Source: Prochlorococcus sp. AG-402-O21 (GTDB lineage: Bacteria > Cyanobacteriota > Cyanobacteriia > PCC-6307 > Cyanobiaceae). From it: 32,659 bases of DNA. Shown here one piece after another: positions 21,880 through 30,990 of the stretch (position 1 is the stretch's first letter; each line of letters begins with the position of its first letter). The stretch spans positions 1-32,659 of the forward strand of contig QCIZ01000018.1 of assembly GCA_003216375.1 (NCBI GenBank). The letters are read 5' to 3'. The notes beneath the pieces are model-generated. The model saw nothing but the letters and a program-made list of their open reading frames with translations, had not been told where the DNA came from and made no database searches. Made by a program: the position numbers and the translations under genes.

Positions 21880-21888
21880 TTTTATTTT

Positions 21889-22755
21889 TTACGACAAATT
21901 GCATAACGCTTGGTTCCACTTAAATCTTTTTTCAAAAGAAACTTCTTCCATTCCAATATTCTTCATCACATCAATTATCTTTTCACTTTGATCATAATGA
22001 TGCTCAAGAATTAACCAACCCCCTTTAGAAAGTCCATTTGATGCCCCAAGGATAATTTTTCGAGAAGCATTCATGCCATCCTCGCCGCCATCCAAGGCCA
22101 AACGAGGCTCATGGTTTTTAACAACTGGTTCTAATTCTTCAATTAAATCAGAGGGTATATATGGAGGATTGCTTAAAACCAAATCAAAACTTCCCCACCA
22201 TCTTTTCAAAGGTTCCCACCAATCTCCCGAAGAGAATCTCACGTTCGCATTAGGCACAATAGATTTTAAATTTCTTTTTGCTAGATCTAATGCCTCATTA
22301 CTGATATCACATGCATGCCCATTCCAATTAGGAAGAGATTTAGCTAAAGATACGGCAATAGGACCAGATCCAGTTCCTAGATCTGCCCATCTTCCAGAAA
22401 CAATATTAGTCACTTTGTTTAAAGCAAAATCAATCAAAAATTCTGTTTCTTGTCTAGGGATTAAAGCGTCTGCTGAAACCTCTAACTCAAAATCTCTCCA
22501 GGGACACTTAGAAATCAAATATTGAAGTGGGGTATGCTCTTTTAAATGAGATTTCCATATAACTTCTAATTCTTCAGTTGAGATTTCTAGAGAAATAAAC
22601 TTATCAGGATTTAAAATAAGGCTTTGCAATGTACTCCAAGAGACTCCAGCCGCTATATCTAACAGCCAATCAAAATCAACTTTCCTTCCCCCTATTGATA
22701 TCATTTTTCTTCTCCATTGAAGGAAAGAATCACCAGGAAGAGATTGAAAAATCAT
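21889..22755 (-). CDS. prmC: Peptide chain release factor methyltransferase PrmC (HemK)
   Basis: PrmC methylates the Gln of the GGQ motif in release factors RF1 and RF2 using S-adenosylmethionine. The methyltransferase core shows the SAM-binding WADLGTGSGPIAVSLA and the hallmark NPPY in DLVLSNPPYIPSDL, with PRLALDGGEDGMNA and an N-terminal helical domain (about residues 1-100) containing TPLQYLI and LIPRQETE. Length (288 residues) is normal. It lies between a hotdog thioesterase gene upstream (15 bases) and tsaC downstream (nine bases), all on the minus strand. This forms a likely operon that includes two translation-related genes. Confidence 0.93.
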   Translation of the reverse strand: MIFQSLPGDSFLQWRRKMISIGGRKVDFDWLLDIAAGVSWSTLQSLILNPDKFISLEISTEELEVIWKSHLKEHTPLQYLISKCPWRDFELEVSADALIPRQETEFLIDFALNKVTNIVSGRWADLGTGSGPIAVSLAKSLPNWNGHACDISNEALDLAKRNLKSIVPNANVRFSSGDWWEPLKRWWGSFDLVLSNPPYIPSDLIEELEPVVKNHEPRLALDGGEDGMNASRKIILGASNGLSKGGWLILEHHYDQSEKIIDVMKNIGMEEVSFEKRFKWNQALCNLS

Positions 22756-22770
22756 AAATCATTCAATTCT

Positions 22771-23211
22771 TTAAACTTTTGGGCCTTCTTCTAGCATTAA
22801 TAATATATTTTTAATATGTACTGGTAATTCTCTTACTAACTTAATTGAATCATTTGTTTTTCTTACAACAACAAGTTCAATTGCTGCTTCTGCACCAATG
22901 TCACCATTTGATTTAAAAAATACAGTTTTACAAATAAGTCTTATTTTATTTTCCAGCTTAAATTGACTAGTTAAAAGAACCTTTTCACCATGAATAAAAG
23001 ATTTTCTATATTTCATTTGAATTGAAATCACTGGAATTTCAAAACCATTTCTAGATAATTTTGAATACGAAAGTCCAACTTTATCCAAAGCATCAATTCT
23101 CCCCTCTTCTAAAAAGTTTAAATAGGACCCATGCCACATCACACCAGCATGATCAGTGTGCTGGGGAAGAACAGTTTTTATTAATTCCCAATGATTATTT
23201 ATTGAGCTCAT
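22771..23211 (-). CDS. Hotdog-fold acyl-CoA thioesterase (4HBT family)
   Basis: The protein hydrolyses an acyl-CoA or acyl-ACP thioester; the substrate is not clear. The 4HBT signature is visible: PQHTDHAGVMWHGSYLNFLE, in which an Asp and a His-Gly are the expected catalytic region, followed by a hotdog beta-strand part (EIPVISIQMKYRKSFIHGEK). In cyanobacteria one such enzyme acts on dihydroxynaphthoyl-CoA in phylloquinone synthesis, and this could be that enzyme, but relatives with other substrates look alike. I use the ATG at 23211; a GTG at 23214 would add one residue. It is the first gene of the run to prmC and tsaC. Confidence 0.75.
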   Translation of the reverse strand: MSSINNHWELIKTVLPQHTDHAGVMWHGSYLNFLEEGRIDALDKVGLSYSKLSRNGFEIPVISIQMKYRKSFIHGEKVLLTSQFKLENKIRLICKTVFFKSNGDIGAEAAIELVVVRKTNDSIKLVRELPVHIKNILLMLEEGPKV

Positions 23212-23301
23212 CACAAAGAAAGACCAAATATCTTAATTCTTAAATTAAACAAAAAAGGATTGAAGTAATACCTCCTAAGATAAAACCTCATTCTCAATTT
23301 G

Positions 23302-23324
23302 GATCTCAAGAAATTCTTGAGATC
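23302..23324 (-). terminator. Hairpin downstream of psbM
   Basis: A perfect 10-bp stem GATCTCAAGA/TCTTGAGATC closes an AAT loop, 22 bases after the psbM stop (minus strand). It lacks a strong T run on either side, so it may stabilise the RNA 3' end or terminate weakly. It separates psbM from the thioesterase gene. Confidence 0.5.
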
Positions 23325-23345
23325 TTTATTAGAAAAATTCCTAAA

Positions 23346-23504
23346 TTACTTTTTAGGCTCAGGACTCAATCTACCCTTGCTGGAATCTGAATAAAAGCTT
23401 GATTTCTCACCCTCATTTGTAGAAACAAATAAACCGATAAGAAAGATAGTTGGTACTCCAACAAATAAAAGACTTGCGGCAAAGCCAAAACTAGTGGTTT
23501 CCAT
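23346..23504 (-). CDS. psbM: Photosystem II protein PsbM
   Basis: PsbM is a single-helix photosystem II subunit at the dimer interface. The product begins METTSFGFAASLLFVGVPTI, continues with FLIGLFVST and ends GRLSPEPKK. It has one membrane helix (residues about 7-28) and a hydrophilic C-terminal tail. At 52 residues it is longer than the 34-38 residue PsbM of most cyanobacteria, and the extra length is all in the tail after GEKSS. Its promoter is likely in the TATAGT-containing region near 23546. No Shine-Dalgarno sequence is evident. Confidence 0.85.
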   Translation of the reverse strand: METTSFGFAASLLFVGVPTIFLIGLFVSTNEGEKSSFYSDSSKGRLSPEPKK

Positions 23505-24038
23505 AACCGAGGTTTTTACTCAGAACAATTTTTACTGGAATAAACTATATATCCCTTCAGCAGAAAAATCGGGATTTGAATCAAAGAGTCTGAGAATTTG
23601 TAATTTGCCGAAAAATAATGAGTCCATTCTTCTGTTTTATTTATTTGAATTTGAATAGCTTTGAATTTTTTTTTTTAAATCGTCGATTTCCAGTGAATTT
23701 AAACCCTGAATTTTCGTTTTTTCAAACTGAATTGGATAAAAAAACAACTTAAAATTACAAAATCAATTGAAATTTGAAAAATTCTTTTTTTTTTTTTTTT
23801 TTTTATTTTTTATTGGACCTTAAGGTTAGAAAAATTTTTTTTTTTTTTTTTTTTTTGATTTTTTCTTGTCCCTTACTGCTTATTCGCCAATTCAAGCCAC
23901 AGAAAACAAGCTAAATTTCATCCAATAGTGTCAAAAGTCATTTCAGGTCTCTTCATCCTTTGCATTAACTCAAGCAATACCATTTACGATCATGCGAGTC
24001 TTGCTGCATTAAGCAGCTTCGTTATACGAACCTGACCC
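23505..24038 (+). other. psbM-psbB intergenic region with paired poly-T tracts
   Basis: This 534-base divergent region has no convincing gene; the short open frames found (for example 23532-23627 minus) lack ribosome binding sites. It holds an 11-base T run at 23666-23676 and two long T runs at 23785-23804 (20 Ts) and 23835-23856 (22 Ts). Between the long tracts sits the perfect palindrome ACCTTAAGGT (23817-23826). The promoter of psbB should lie in the last 100 bases, where TTGCAT (23960) and TACGAT (23984) could be minus-35 and minus-10. Confidence 0.55.
24003..24030 (+). promoter_or_regulatory. Tandem hairpins in the psbB leader
   Basis: GCTGC/GCAGC around ATTAA (24003-24017) is followed directly by TTCGT/ACGAA around TAT (24018-24030). 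The two 5-bp hairpins abut and could stack. They end eight bases before the psbB start codon, so they could affect ribosome access or message stability. There is no evident Shine-Dalgarno sequence between them and the ATG. Confidence 0.5.
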
Positions 24039-25562
24039 ATGGGATTGCCCTGGTATCGGGTGCACACAGTCGTTATCAACGACCCTGGCCGTCTCTTGGC
24101 CGTGCACCTCATGCATACTGCTTTGTTAGCCGGCTGGGCCGGCTCAATGGCCTTATATGAATTGGCCATTTTTGATCCTTCTGATCCAGTACTTAATCCA
24201 ATGTGGCGCCAAGGCATGTATGTCATGCCCTTTATGGCCCGCTTAGGAATTACAGGCAGCTGGAACGGATGGGATATAACCGGAGCAACTGGAGTTGACC
24301 CCGGATTCTGGAGCTTCGAAGGTGTTGCTGCAGCTCATATAGTTTTCAGTGGTCTTTTGATGCTTGCTGCCGTATGGCACTGGACTTACTGGGACCTTGA
24401 ATTGTGGGAAGATTCCCGCACTGGAGAACCAGCATTAGATCTTCCAAGAATATTTGGAATACATCTATTCTTAGCTGGATTGACATGCTTTGGGTTCGGC
24501 GCATTTCATTGCTCAACTGTTGGCATATGGGTTTCTGACCCGTATGGATTAACTGGGCATGTAGAAAAAGTTGCTCCAGTTTGGGGTGCTGAAGGTTTTA
24601 ATCCATTCAATGCTGGAGGGATTGTTGCTAATCACGTTGGTGCAGGACTTTTAGGAATAATTGGTGGAATATTCCATATCACCAATAGACCTGGAGAAAG
24701 ACTTTATAGAGCTTTAAAGCTAGGAAGTCTTGAAGGCGTTCTTGCAAGTGCTCTAGCTGCTGTTCTTTTTGTATCTTTCGTAGTCGCTGGAACTATGTGG
24801 TACGGATCTGCAACAACTCCAGTTGAATTATTTGGTCCAACTAGATATCAATGGGATTCTGGGTATTTCAAAACTGAAATTAACCGAAGAGTTCAAGAGT
24901 CTATGAATGATGGTGCATCAAAAGCTGAAGCTTATGAAGCCATCCCTGAGCAACTTGCTTTCTATGACTATGTTGGGAACAGTCCTGCTAAAGGAGGTCT
25001 CTTCAGAGTTGGAGCAATGGTTAATGGAGACGGAGTTCCAAGTGGGTGGCAAGGTCACATCTCATTTACTGATAGTGCTGGCAATGACTTAGAAGTAAGA
25101 AGAATCCCAAATTTCTTTGAAAACTTCCCTGTCATTCTTGAAGACAAGGATGGGAACGTTAAAGCTGACATTCCTTTCCGTCGTGCAGAAGCCAAGTACT
25201 CCATTGAACAAACTGGTGTTACAGCTACTGTCTATGGTGGTGAATTAAATGGTCAAACATTTACTGACCCAGTAATAGTCAAACGTTTAGCTAGAAAGTC
25301 TCAACTTGGAGAAGCCTTCAAATTTGATAGAGATCGCTACAAGTCAGATGGTGTATTCAGAAGCTCTCCAAGAGCCTGGTTCACCTATGCACATTTGTGT
25401 TTTGGCTTGTTATTCCTCTTCGGGCACTGGTGGCACGCTGCAAGGACTCTCTTTGGCGACAGATTCTCAGGTATCGATCCAGAGCTTGGGGATCAAGTTG
25501 AGTTTGGTCTCTTCAAAAAACTTGGAGACGAATCAACCCGCCGAGTCCCTGGTCGGGCCTAA
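24039..25562 (+). CDS. psbB: Photosystem II CP47 reaction centre protein
   Basis: CP47 is a core antenna protein of photosystem II that binds chlorophyll and passes excitation to the reaction centre. The 507-residue product has six membrane helices with many paired His ligands ([52 protein letters not shown]-type [22 protein letters not shown], and [20 protein letters not shown] near the end). The large lumenal loop lies at about residues 260-430. The length is normal. psbT follows after 39 bases and shares the terminator. The leader has tandem hairpins. Confidence 0.99.
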   Translation: MGLPWYRVHTVVINDPGRLLAVHLMHTALLAGWAGSMALYELAIFDPSDPVLNPMWRQGMYVMPFMARLGITGSWNGWDITGATGVDPGFWSFEGVAAAHIVFSGLLMLAAVWHWTYWDLELWEDSRTGEPALDLPRIFGIHLFLAGLTCFGFGAFHCSTVGIWVSDPYGLTGHVEKVAPVWGAEGFNPFNAGGIVANHVGAGLLGIIGGIFHITNRPGERLYRALKLGSLEGVLASALAAVLFVSFVVAGTMWYGSATTPVELFGPTRYQWDSGYFKTEINRRVQESMNDGASKAEAYEAIPEQLAFYDYVGNSPAKGGLFRVGAMVNGDGVPSGWQGHISFTDSAGNDLEVRRIPNFFENFPVILEDKDGNVKADIPFRRAEAKYSIEQTGVTATVYGGELNGQTFTDPVIVKRLARKSQLGEAFKFDRDRYKSDGVFRSSPRAWFTYAHLCFGLLFLFGHWWHAARTLFGDRFSGIDPELGDQVEFGLFKKLGDESTRRVPGRA

Positions 25563-25601
25563 GTCAGGATTCTTTACCCACTACTCATACCGAGAACCTA
25601 G

Positions 25602-25697
25602 ATGGAAGCATTCTCTTACACGCTAATCCTTACATTGGCACTTGTAACTCTCTTCTTTGCTGTCGCATTCCGCGATCCACCAAAGTACGACAAGTAA
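25602..25697 (+). CDS. psbT: Photosystem II protein PsbT
   Basis: PsbT is a single-helix subunit at the photosystem II dimer interface. The 31-residue product reads [20 protein letters not shown] and then [11 protein letters not shown], which is the full characteristic length and end. It begins 39 bases after psbB on the same strand, as in other cyanobacteria, and is followed by a strong terminator. Confidence 0.97.
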   Translation: MEAFSYTLILTLALVTLFFAVAFRDPPKYDK

Positions 25698-25705
25698 AAC
25701 ACAAT

Positions 25706-25741
25706 AAAAAAAGCCCTGGATTAATGCCAGGGCTTTTTTTA
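25706..25741 (+). terminator. Terminator of psbB-psbT
   Basis: A stem of AAAAAAGCCCTGG paired with CCAGGGCTTTTTT (loop ATTAATG) is followed by a run of Ts. It is one of the strongest terminators in the window and lies just after psbT. Confidence 0.95.
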
Positions 25742-25885
25742 TTGTCTAAACTATAAATCAAAAATTTTATTCATTTAATCTTTAAACTAAATATTTTTTC
25801 AAATAAAAAGTATTTTTATTTAATCTACCCCTTCTCAGAAGCCAAATAAATGTTTAAAGTTAGTTAAATTATTGAAAAGGGCTGC

Positions 25886-26365
25886 ATGCAGTGCCCATCT
25901 TGTCAAAATACAGACAGTCGAGTTCTTGAATCTCGTTCGGCTGATTCTGGAAGAAGTGTAAGAAGAAGAAGGGAGTGCTTAAATTGCGACTTCCGATTTA
26001 CTACTTACGAAAGAGTAGAAACAATACCAATATCTGTCATAAAAAAAAGCGGAGCAAAAGAATTATTTAATCGAAGTAAAATAATTAATGGCTTAAATAG
26101 AGCATGCGAAAAAACACTAATACATGGGTCTCAAATTGAATTTATTGTTGATGAAATAGAACTAGAACTCCATCAAGGAGTTCGCAAAGAAATTAAAACA
26201 ATCGAGATTGGAGAAATGATTCTTACACATTTAAAAGATATTAATGAAGTCGCTTACATCAGATTTGCCTCGGTTTATAGACAATTTGATGGAATAAATG
26301 ATTTCATGAAAACCCTTGAATCACTAAAACCAATAAAAAAAGAACAATTGGCATCAATTCTTTAA
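25886..26365 (+). CDS. nrdR: Transcriptional repressor NrdR
   Basis: NrdR represses ribonucleotide reductase genes according to dATP/ATP level. The N-terminus is [20 protein letters not shown], with a zinc ribbon whose second Cys pair is in [15 protein letters not shown]. An ATP-cone domain follows ([20 protein letters not shown] and [10 protein letters not shown]). Its 159 residues are the family length. The start ATG is the first codon of the zinc ribbon. The gene stands alone after an AT-rich spacer, with rpsA-type S1 103 bases downstream. Confidence 0.95.
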   Translation: MQCPSCQNTDSRVLESRSADSGRSVRRRRECLNCDFRFTTYERVETIPISVIKKSGAKELFNRSKIINGLNRACEKTLIHGSQIEFIVDEIELELHQGVRKEIKTIEIGEMILTHLKDINEVAYIRFASVYRQFDGINDFMKTLESLKPIKKEQLASIL

Positions 26366-26468
26366 CTAGAAAGACCTATCAGTAAAGTAGAATTTAATTT
26401 CAATCTGGTCGGCGGGCCATTTTGTAATTTTATCGCACTGTCCTTAAAAGGCAGACCGCCATTCAAGC
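26366..26468 (+). promoter_or_regulatory. GC-rich structured leader upstream of the S1 gene
   Basis: This 103-base gap contains unusually GC-rich blocks for this genome: GGTCGGCGGGCC near 26407 and GCAGACCGCC near 26451. GGCGG can pair with CCGCC, enclosing a second small hairpin with CTGTC and GGCAG. It could act in autoregulation of S1, as known for S1 in enteric bacteria, but this is an inference. Confidence 0.35.
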
Positions 26469-27578
26469 ATGTCTGAAAATCCAGCAGGTAAAGTTCAAGA
26501 AAAAAATCCTGAAAAAGAAACATCAATACCTGAAGAAACCATCTCAGATTCCGTAAGTGCTGAATTTGAAGAAAATTCTATTAATGAGTTAAAAGAAGAC
26601 GATATTCCTAAAAACATTCCTACTGCTGATGACTCTTCAAGCAGAATCAATAAGAGTGATCTGGAAAGTGCTGGTTTCACTCTTGATGAATTTGCATCTT
26701 TACTCAGCAAATATGACTACAACTTTAAACCTGGCGACATAGTTAACGGAACTGTTTTTGCTCTTGAATCTAAAGGAGCGATGATTGATATTGGTGCCAA
26801 GACAGCTGCTTTTATGCCTATGCAAGAAGTATCTATAAATAGAGTCGAGGGCCTAAGCGATGTTTTGCAGCCTTCAGAGATTAGAGAGTTCTTTATAATG
26901 ACCGAGGAAAATGAAGATGGTCAATTATCTTTATCAATTAGAAGAATTGAATATCAACGAGCTTGGGAAAGAGTTAGACAATTACAAAAAGAAGATGCCA
27001 CAATTTACTCAGAGGTTTTTGCTACCAATAGAGGTGGTGCACTTGTTCGAGTTGAAGGTCTTAGAGGGTTTATACCTGGATCACATATAAGCACTAGAAA
27101 GGCCAAAGAAGAGCTGGTTGCTGATTTCCTACCATTGAAATTCTTAGAAGTTGATGAAGAGAGAAATAGGCTTGTCTTAAGCCATCGGAGGGCTTTAGTT
27201 GAAAGAAAAATGAATCGTCTTGAAGTTGGAGAAGTTGTTGTAGGAGCAGTAAGAGGCATTAAGCCCTATGGTGCATTTATCGATATTGGAGGCGTAAGTG
27301 GACTTCTTCATATCTCTGAAATAAGTCATGAGCATATTGAAACTCCTCACTCAGTATTAAATGTTAATGATCAAATGAAGGTCATGATCATAGATTTAGA
27401 CGCTGAAAGAGGCAGAATTTCCCTCTCCACAAAGGCACTTGAGCCAGAACCTGGAGACATGCTTACAGACCCTCAAAAAGTTTTTGATAAGGCAGAAGAG
27501 ATGGCAGCAAGATACAAACAAATGCTTCTTGAGCAAGCGGAAGAAGGAGAAGATCCTATTGCAGTAATGACCATTTGA
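26469..27578 (+). CDS. rps1: 30S ribosomal protein S1 (cyanobacterial type)
   Basis: S1 binds mRNA and helps the ribosome start translation. The 369-residue product has an acidic, low-complexity N-terminal part (residues 1-80, rich in E, D and S) followed by three S1 RNA-binding repeats, beginning near GDIVNGTVFALESKGAMIDI (about 93), ATIYSEVFATNRGGALVRVE (about 177) and GEVVVGAVRGIKPYGAFIDI (about 255). The third ends VMIIDLDAERGRISLSTKAL. Cyanobacterial S1 has three repeats rather than the six of enteric bacteria. The long acidic N-terminus is more than the minimum. It is separated from the HAD gene by 18 bases. Confidence 0.9.
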   Translation: MSENPAGKVQEKNPEKETSIPEETISDSVSAEFEENSINELKEDDIPKNIPTADDSSSRINKSDLESAGFTLDEFASLLSKYDYNFKPGDIVNGTVFALESKGAMIDIGAKTAAFMPMQEVSINRVEGLSDVLQPSEIREFFIMTEENEDGQLSLSIRRIEYQRAWERVRQLQKEDATIYSEVFATNRGGALVRVEGLRGFIPGSHISTRKAKEELVADFLPLKFLEVDEERNRLVLSHRRALVERKMNRLEVGEVVVGAVRGIKPYGAFIDIGGVSGLLHISEISHEHIETPHSVLNVNDQMKVMIIDLDAERGRISLSTKALEPEPGDMLTDPQKVFDKAEEMAARYKQMLLEQAEEGEDPIAVMTI

Positions 27579-27596
27579 TTGGGTACATTTACCTAG

Positions 27597-28385
27597 ATGG
27601 CAAAGCTGTTAATAAGAAATAACTCTGTTGGTTTTATTAAAGCAATAATATTTGATAAAGATGGAACTCTATCAAATAGTGAAGAGTACTTATTAGAACT
27701 AGCCAAAACGAGAATACAATTCGCAGTTAATAAATTTAGAAAATCTAAAATAAACAATCTAAAAATTATTTTATTAAAAAAATTACTAAATTCTATTTAT
27801 GGATTAAAGAAAGAAGCTCTTTCTGCCAATGGAAGTCTAGCCATTGCTTCTAGAGAACAAAATATTATATCTACAGCAACAGTATTTAATTTATTTGGTT
27901 TTGATTGGTTTCAATCACATTCAATGAGTGAAGAACTCTTCGATGAAGTAGATATTTTCCTTTCTAATAATAGAGCAAATATGCAAAAGAGTAGGACTTT
28001 AATTGCAGGTGCATTTGATCTATTAGTTTCTCTAAAAGCCAAAGGCGTTTGTATTGCATTGATGACAAATGATAGCCAAGCAGGAATTGAAGAATTTATT
28101 TTCAAGAATAAATTGGAAAGTATCTTTGATTATCTTTGGAGCGCAGAGAATGAACCTTCTAAACCCAAACCAGAAGCAGTTATAGAACTTTGCAAAAAAA
28201 TGAACTTAAGCCCTTCGGAATGTGCCCTTATTTCCGATGCAGATACTGATTTAAGGATGGCCAAACAAGCTGATCTACCAATAGTAGTAGGCTTTACTGG
28301 TGGCTGGAAAAACCCGCCAACTCTGACTGAAAAAAAATTTCTTATAGAAAACTTGAATGAATTAAAAATTCATTCAAGCAACTAA
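27597..28385 (+). CDS. HAD-superfamily phosphatase, phosphoglycolate phosphatase-like
   Basis: The protein is a haloacid-dehalogenase-type hydrolase. Visible motifs are the nucleophile motif IIFDKDGTLSNSEE at about residues 17-30, motif II in CIALMTNDSQAG (about residue 155), and the Lys of motif III in PSKPKPEAV followed by CALISDADTDLRMAK (about residue 220). The cap region is helical. These motifs fit the phosphoglycolate phosphatase branch, but substrate cannot be settled by sequence. It starts 18 bases after S1, and its stop TAA is part of the hairpin before metK, so it is probably in one transcript with metK. Confidence 0.8.
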   Translation: MAKLLIRNNSVGFIKAIIFDKDGTLSNSEEYLLELAKTRIQFAVNKFRKSKINNLKIILLKKLLNSIYGLKKEALSANGSLAIASREQNIISTATVFNLFGFDWFQSHSMSEELFDEVDIFLSNNRANMQKSRTLIAGAFDLLVSLKAKGVCIALMTNDSQAGIEEFIFKNKLESIFDYLWSAENEPSKPKPEAVIELCKKMNLSPSECALISDADTDLRMAKQADLPIVVGFTGGWKNPPTLTEKKFLIENLNELKIHSSN

Positions 28386-28407
28386 AATATTAAAGATTAA
28401 TATTTTA
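28383..28407 (+). promoter_or_regulatory. Perfect AT-rich hairpin upstream of metK
   Basis: An 11-bp perfect inverted repeat (TAAAATATTAA and TTAATATTTTA) with a three-base AGA loop fills the whole gap between the HAD gene and metK. It begins with the HAD stop codon and ends two bases before the metK ATG, where the ribosome binding site would be. It has no T run beyond the stem. It could restrict or couple translation of metK. Confidence 0.5.
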
Positions 28408-28408
28408 A

Positions 28409-29638
28409 ATGAGTAGATACGTTTTCACCTCTGAGTCTGTCACTGAAGGACATCCAGATAAAATCTGTGATCAAGTTAGTGATGCAGTTCTAGATGCATG
28501 CTTAAGTGCAGATCCAACCAGCAGAGTCGCATGCGAAGCAGTAGTCAATACTGGCTTATGCCTAATAACTGGAGAAATAACCTCCAAAGCCGAAGTCGAT
28601 TTCAATAAGCTTGTAAGAGAAGTAATCAAGGAAATAGGATACGAAGGCGCTAGTGCTGGAGGATTTGATGCGAATAGTTGTGCAGTTCTTGTAGCACTTG
28701 ACCAGCAATCATCAGATATTGCTCAAGGAGTAGATGAAGCAGAAGATCATTCAACAGATCCACTAGATCAAGTGGGGGCTGGAGATCAAGGAATTATGTT
28801 TGGATTTGCTTGTGACGAGACCCCTGAGCTAATGCCCTTGCCGATCAGTCTTGCTCATCGGCTAGCCAGGCAGCTTGCATTGGTAAGACATCAAAAACTA
28901 ATTGATTATCTTTTACCTGATGGGAAAACCCAAGTAAGTGTGTCTTATGAAAATGGAGCACCATCATCTATAGACACAATACTGATATCTACTCAGCACA
29001 AATCTGAAATCGATGGAATAACTTCTGAAGAGGAAATTCAGAAAAGAATTTCAAAAGACCTATGGAAATTTGTTGTTGAGCCTGCTACTGAAGACCTACC
29101 TCTAAAACCATCTAAAGAATCAACTCGCTTCCTTGTTAATCCCACTGGGAAGTTCGTTATTGGAGGTCCACAAGGCGACGCAGGTCTAACCGGAAGAAAG
29201 ATAATTGTTGACACCTATGGTGGATATGCTCGACATGGAGGAGGTGCTTTCTCAGGTAAAGACCCTACTAAGGTTGATAGATCTGCCGCCTATGCAGCAA
29301 GATTTGTTGCAAAGGCACTAGTTGCAGCAAACCTTGCAAAAAAAGTTGAAGTTCAATTAAGTTATGCAATAGGAGTTGCTAAACCAATATCAATACTTGT
29401 GGATTCATTTGGGACAGGAAAGATCTCGGATGATGAACTAACAAAACTTGTACAAGATCAATTTGATTTAAGACCAGGTGCAATTATTAAAACATTCAAT
29501 CTTCAAAACCTACCAAGTATTAGAGGTGGATGTTTTTATAGGGATACTGCTGCCTATGGGCATTTTGGAAGAACAGATATTCTTCTCCCATGGGAAGACG
29601 TTTCTCAAAAAGCGATAGAATTGAGTCGGCATTCATGA
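28409..29638 (+). CDS. metK: S-adenosylmethionine synthetase
   Basis: MetK makes S-adenosylmethionine from methionine and ATP. The 409-residue protein begins [20 protein letters not shown], with the conserved [16 protein letters not shown] at the start. [16 protein letters not shown] (about residue 125), [20 protein letters not shown] (about 270), and [18 protein letters not shown] are the catalytic and nucleotide-binding signatures. The length is typical (380-420). The gene is 24 bases after the HAD gene and is preceded by a hairpin that covers the expected ribosome binding site. The FGGY kinase follows after 22 bases. No known SAM riboswitch is visible. Confidence 0.97.
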   Translation: MSRYVFTSESVTEGHPDKICDQVSDAVLDACLSADPTSRVACEAVVNTGLCLITGEITSKAEVDFNKLVREVIKEIGYEGASAGGFDANSCAVLVALDQQSSDIAQGVDEAEDHSTDPLDQVGAGDQGIMFGFACDETPELMPLPISLAHRLARQLALVRHQKLIDYLLPDGKTQVSVSYENGAPSSIDTILISTQHKSEIDGITSEEEIQKRISKDLWKFVVEPATEDLPLKPSKESTRFLVNPTGKFVIGGPQGDAGLTGRKIIVDTYGGYARHGGGAFSGKDPTKVDRSAAYAARFVAKALVAANLAKKVEVQLSYAIGVAKPISILVDSFGTGKISDDELTKLVQDQFDLRPGAIIKTFNLQNLPSIRGGCFYRDTAAYGHFGRTDILLPWEDVSQKAIELSRHS

Positions 29639-29660
29639 AACGATTTTAAATTAAAGCCCA

Positions 29661-30896
29661 ATGCTGACTAGTTCTCTTGTACTTGGTATAGACCTTGGTA
29701 CAACAGGCTTAAGAATAGCAATAATCAATACTAAGAAACAAATATTGTTCACATCGTCAATGCGATACTCTAGAGGTCTAGAGATATGGGAAGACTGGAT
29801 ATATTGCTTAAAAGAACTAATTCAAGAAGTTCCAAAAGATCTTAAAGAAAAATTAGTTTCTTGCTCCATTGCAGGAACATCTGGAACACTACTAGCATGT
29901 AAAAATAATGGTATGCCTTTGGGGAAGGCTCTACCTTATTTTTTATCCTATTCGAAATATAAAAACGAAATTGATAATCTCTTTTTAAAAGAATGTGCTG
30001 GCTCTAGCATCAGTGGAAGTGTTGGAAGAGCATTAAGACTATTAGAGGAATATGGCAATGAAATACTCTTAAGACATCAGGCAGATTGGCTTAGTGGATG
30101 GCTACTAAACAATTGGGAGTATGGAGAAGAAGGTAATAACATTAGGATGGGTTGGGACTTATCAAATAATTCATGGCCTGAAAAATTTGAAAATTTAAAA
30201 TGGTTTAAATGTCTTCCTAAAATAATTTCTTCAGGTCAAATAATGGGGAATATATGCAATAAAAAGGCAAATGAATTAAATTTACCCAAAAAGCTAAAAG
30301 TAATAGCAGGAACTACAGATTCAAATGCAGGTGTTTTAGCCTCTTTCCCTAATAAAAATGATGGAATTACTATACTTGGAAGTACAATAGTTGTTAAGAA
30401 GTTTGTGGACACCCCCCTAACGGGTAGAGGTATATCAAATCATAAAATATTTGGAAACTGGCTATCTGGAGGGGCATCTAATGCAGGAGGAGCAATACTC
30501 CTTGATTTTTTTAATCAGGAATATATAAAAGAATTAAGCAAGCAGGTTAATCCATACAAATCAACAGGAATAGATCTCCTTCCATTATCAAAAAAAGGAG
30601 AGAGGTTCCCCATCGATGATCCAAATTTACAACCTAAACTTGGACCAAGACCAGTGAGTGATTCTCTTTATCTGCATGCATTATTAGAAGGATTAGCAAA
30701 AATCGAAGCTAGAAGTTGGCAAAAACTTCATGAATTAGGTGCTGATCTACCTAAACAAATAATTACTATTGGAGGAGGTGCAAAAAATATTACTTGGAAG
30801 AAAATAAGAGAAAAAGAAATAGGAATCCCAATAAAAATTTGCAATAGGCCACCTGCAGCAGGAGTAGCGAGTATTGCTTTGCAAGCCTTATTATGA
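29661..30896 (+). CDS. FGGY-family carbohydrate kinase
   Basis: This is a sugar kinase of the FGGY family. The N-terminal phosphate loop is GIDLGTTGLRIAIIN (residues 9-23). AGTTDSNAGVLASFP in the middle and LGSTIVVK beyond it, plus IITIGGGAKNITWKKIRE near the end, are the other ATP-domain signatures. At 411 residues it is shorter than the roughly 500 of xylulose or glycerol kinases, as is its characterised cyanobacterial relative, which phosphorylates D-ribulose. A pentulose substrate is therefore the most likely guess. It begins 22 bases after metK. Confidence 0.8.
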   Translation: MLTSSLVLGIDLGTTGLRIAIINTKKQILFTSSMRYSRGLEIWEDWIYCLKELIQEVPKDLKEKLVSCSIAGTSGTLLACKNNGMPLGKALPYFLSYSKYKNEIDNLFLKECAGSSISGSVGRALRLLEEYGNEILLRHQADWLSGWLLNNWEYGEEGNNIRMGWDLSNNSWPEKFENLKWFKCLPKIISSGQIMGNICNKKANELNLPKKLKVIAGTTDSNAGVLASFPNKNDGITILGSTIVVKKFVDTPLTGRGISNHKIFGNWLSGGASNAGGAILLDFFNQEYIKELSKQVNPYKSTGIDLLPLSKKGERFPIDDPNLQPKLGPRPVSDSLYLHALLEGLAKIEARSWQKLHELGADLPKQIITIGGGAKNITWKKIREKEIGIPIKICNRPPAAGVASIALQALL

Positions 30897-30990
30897 ACAA
30901 ATAATTAAACTCTATAAAATTTCCAATATATTTTTATTAAAACCTACCTATCTTATTTATTAATTCTTGAGTTAATTGTCCAAGAAGCCT

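Noticed and set aside
23532-23627. 31-codon minus-strand frame upstream of psbM
   Set aside because: It would cover the promoter-like region of psbM and has only a weak purine stretch before it.
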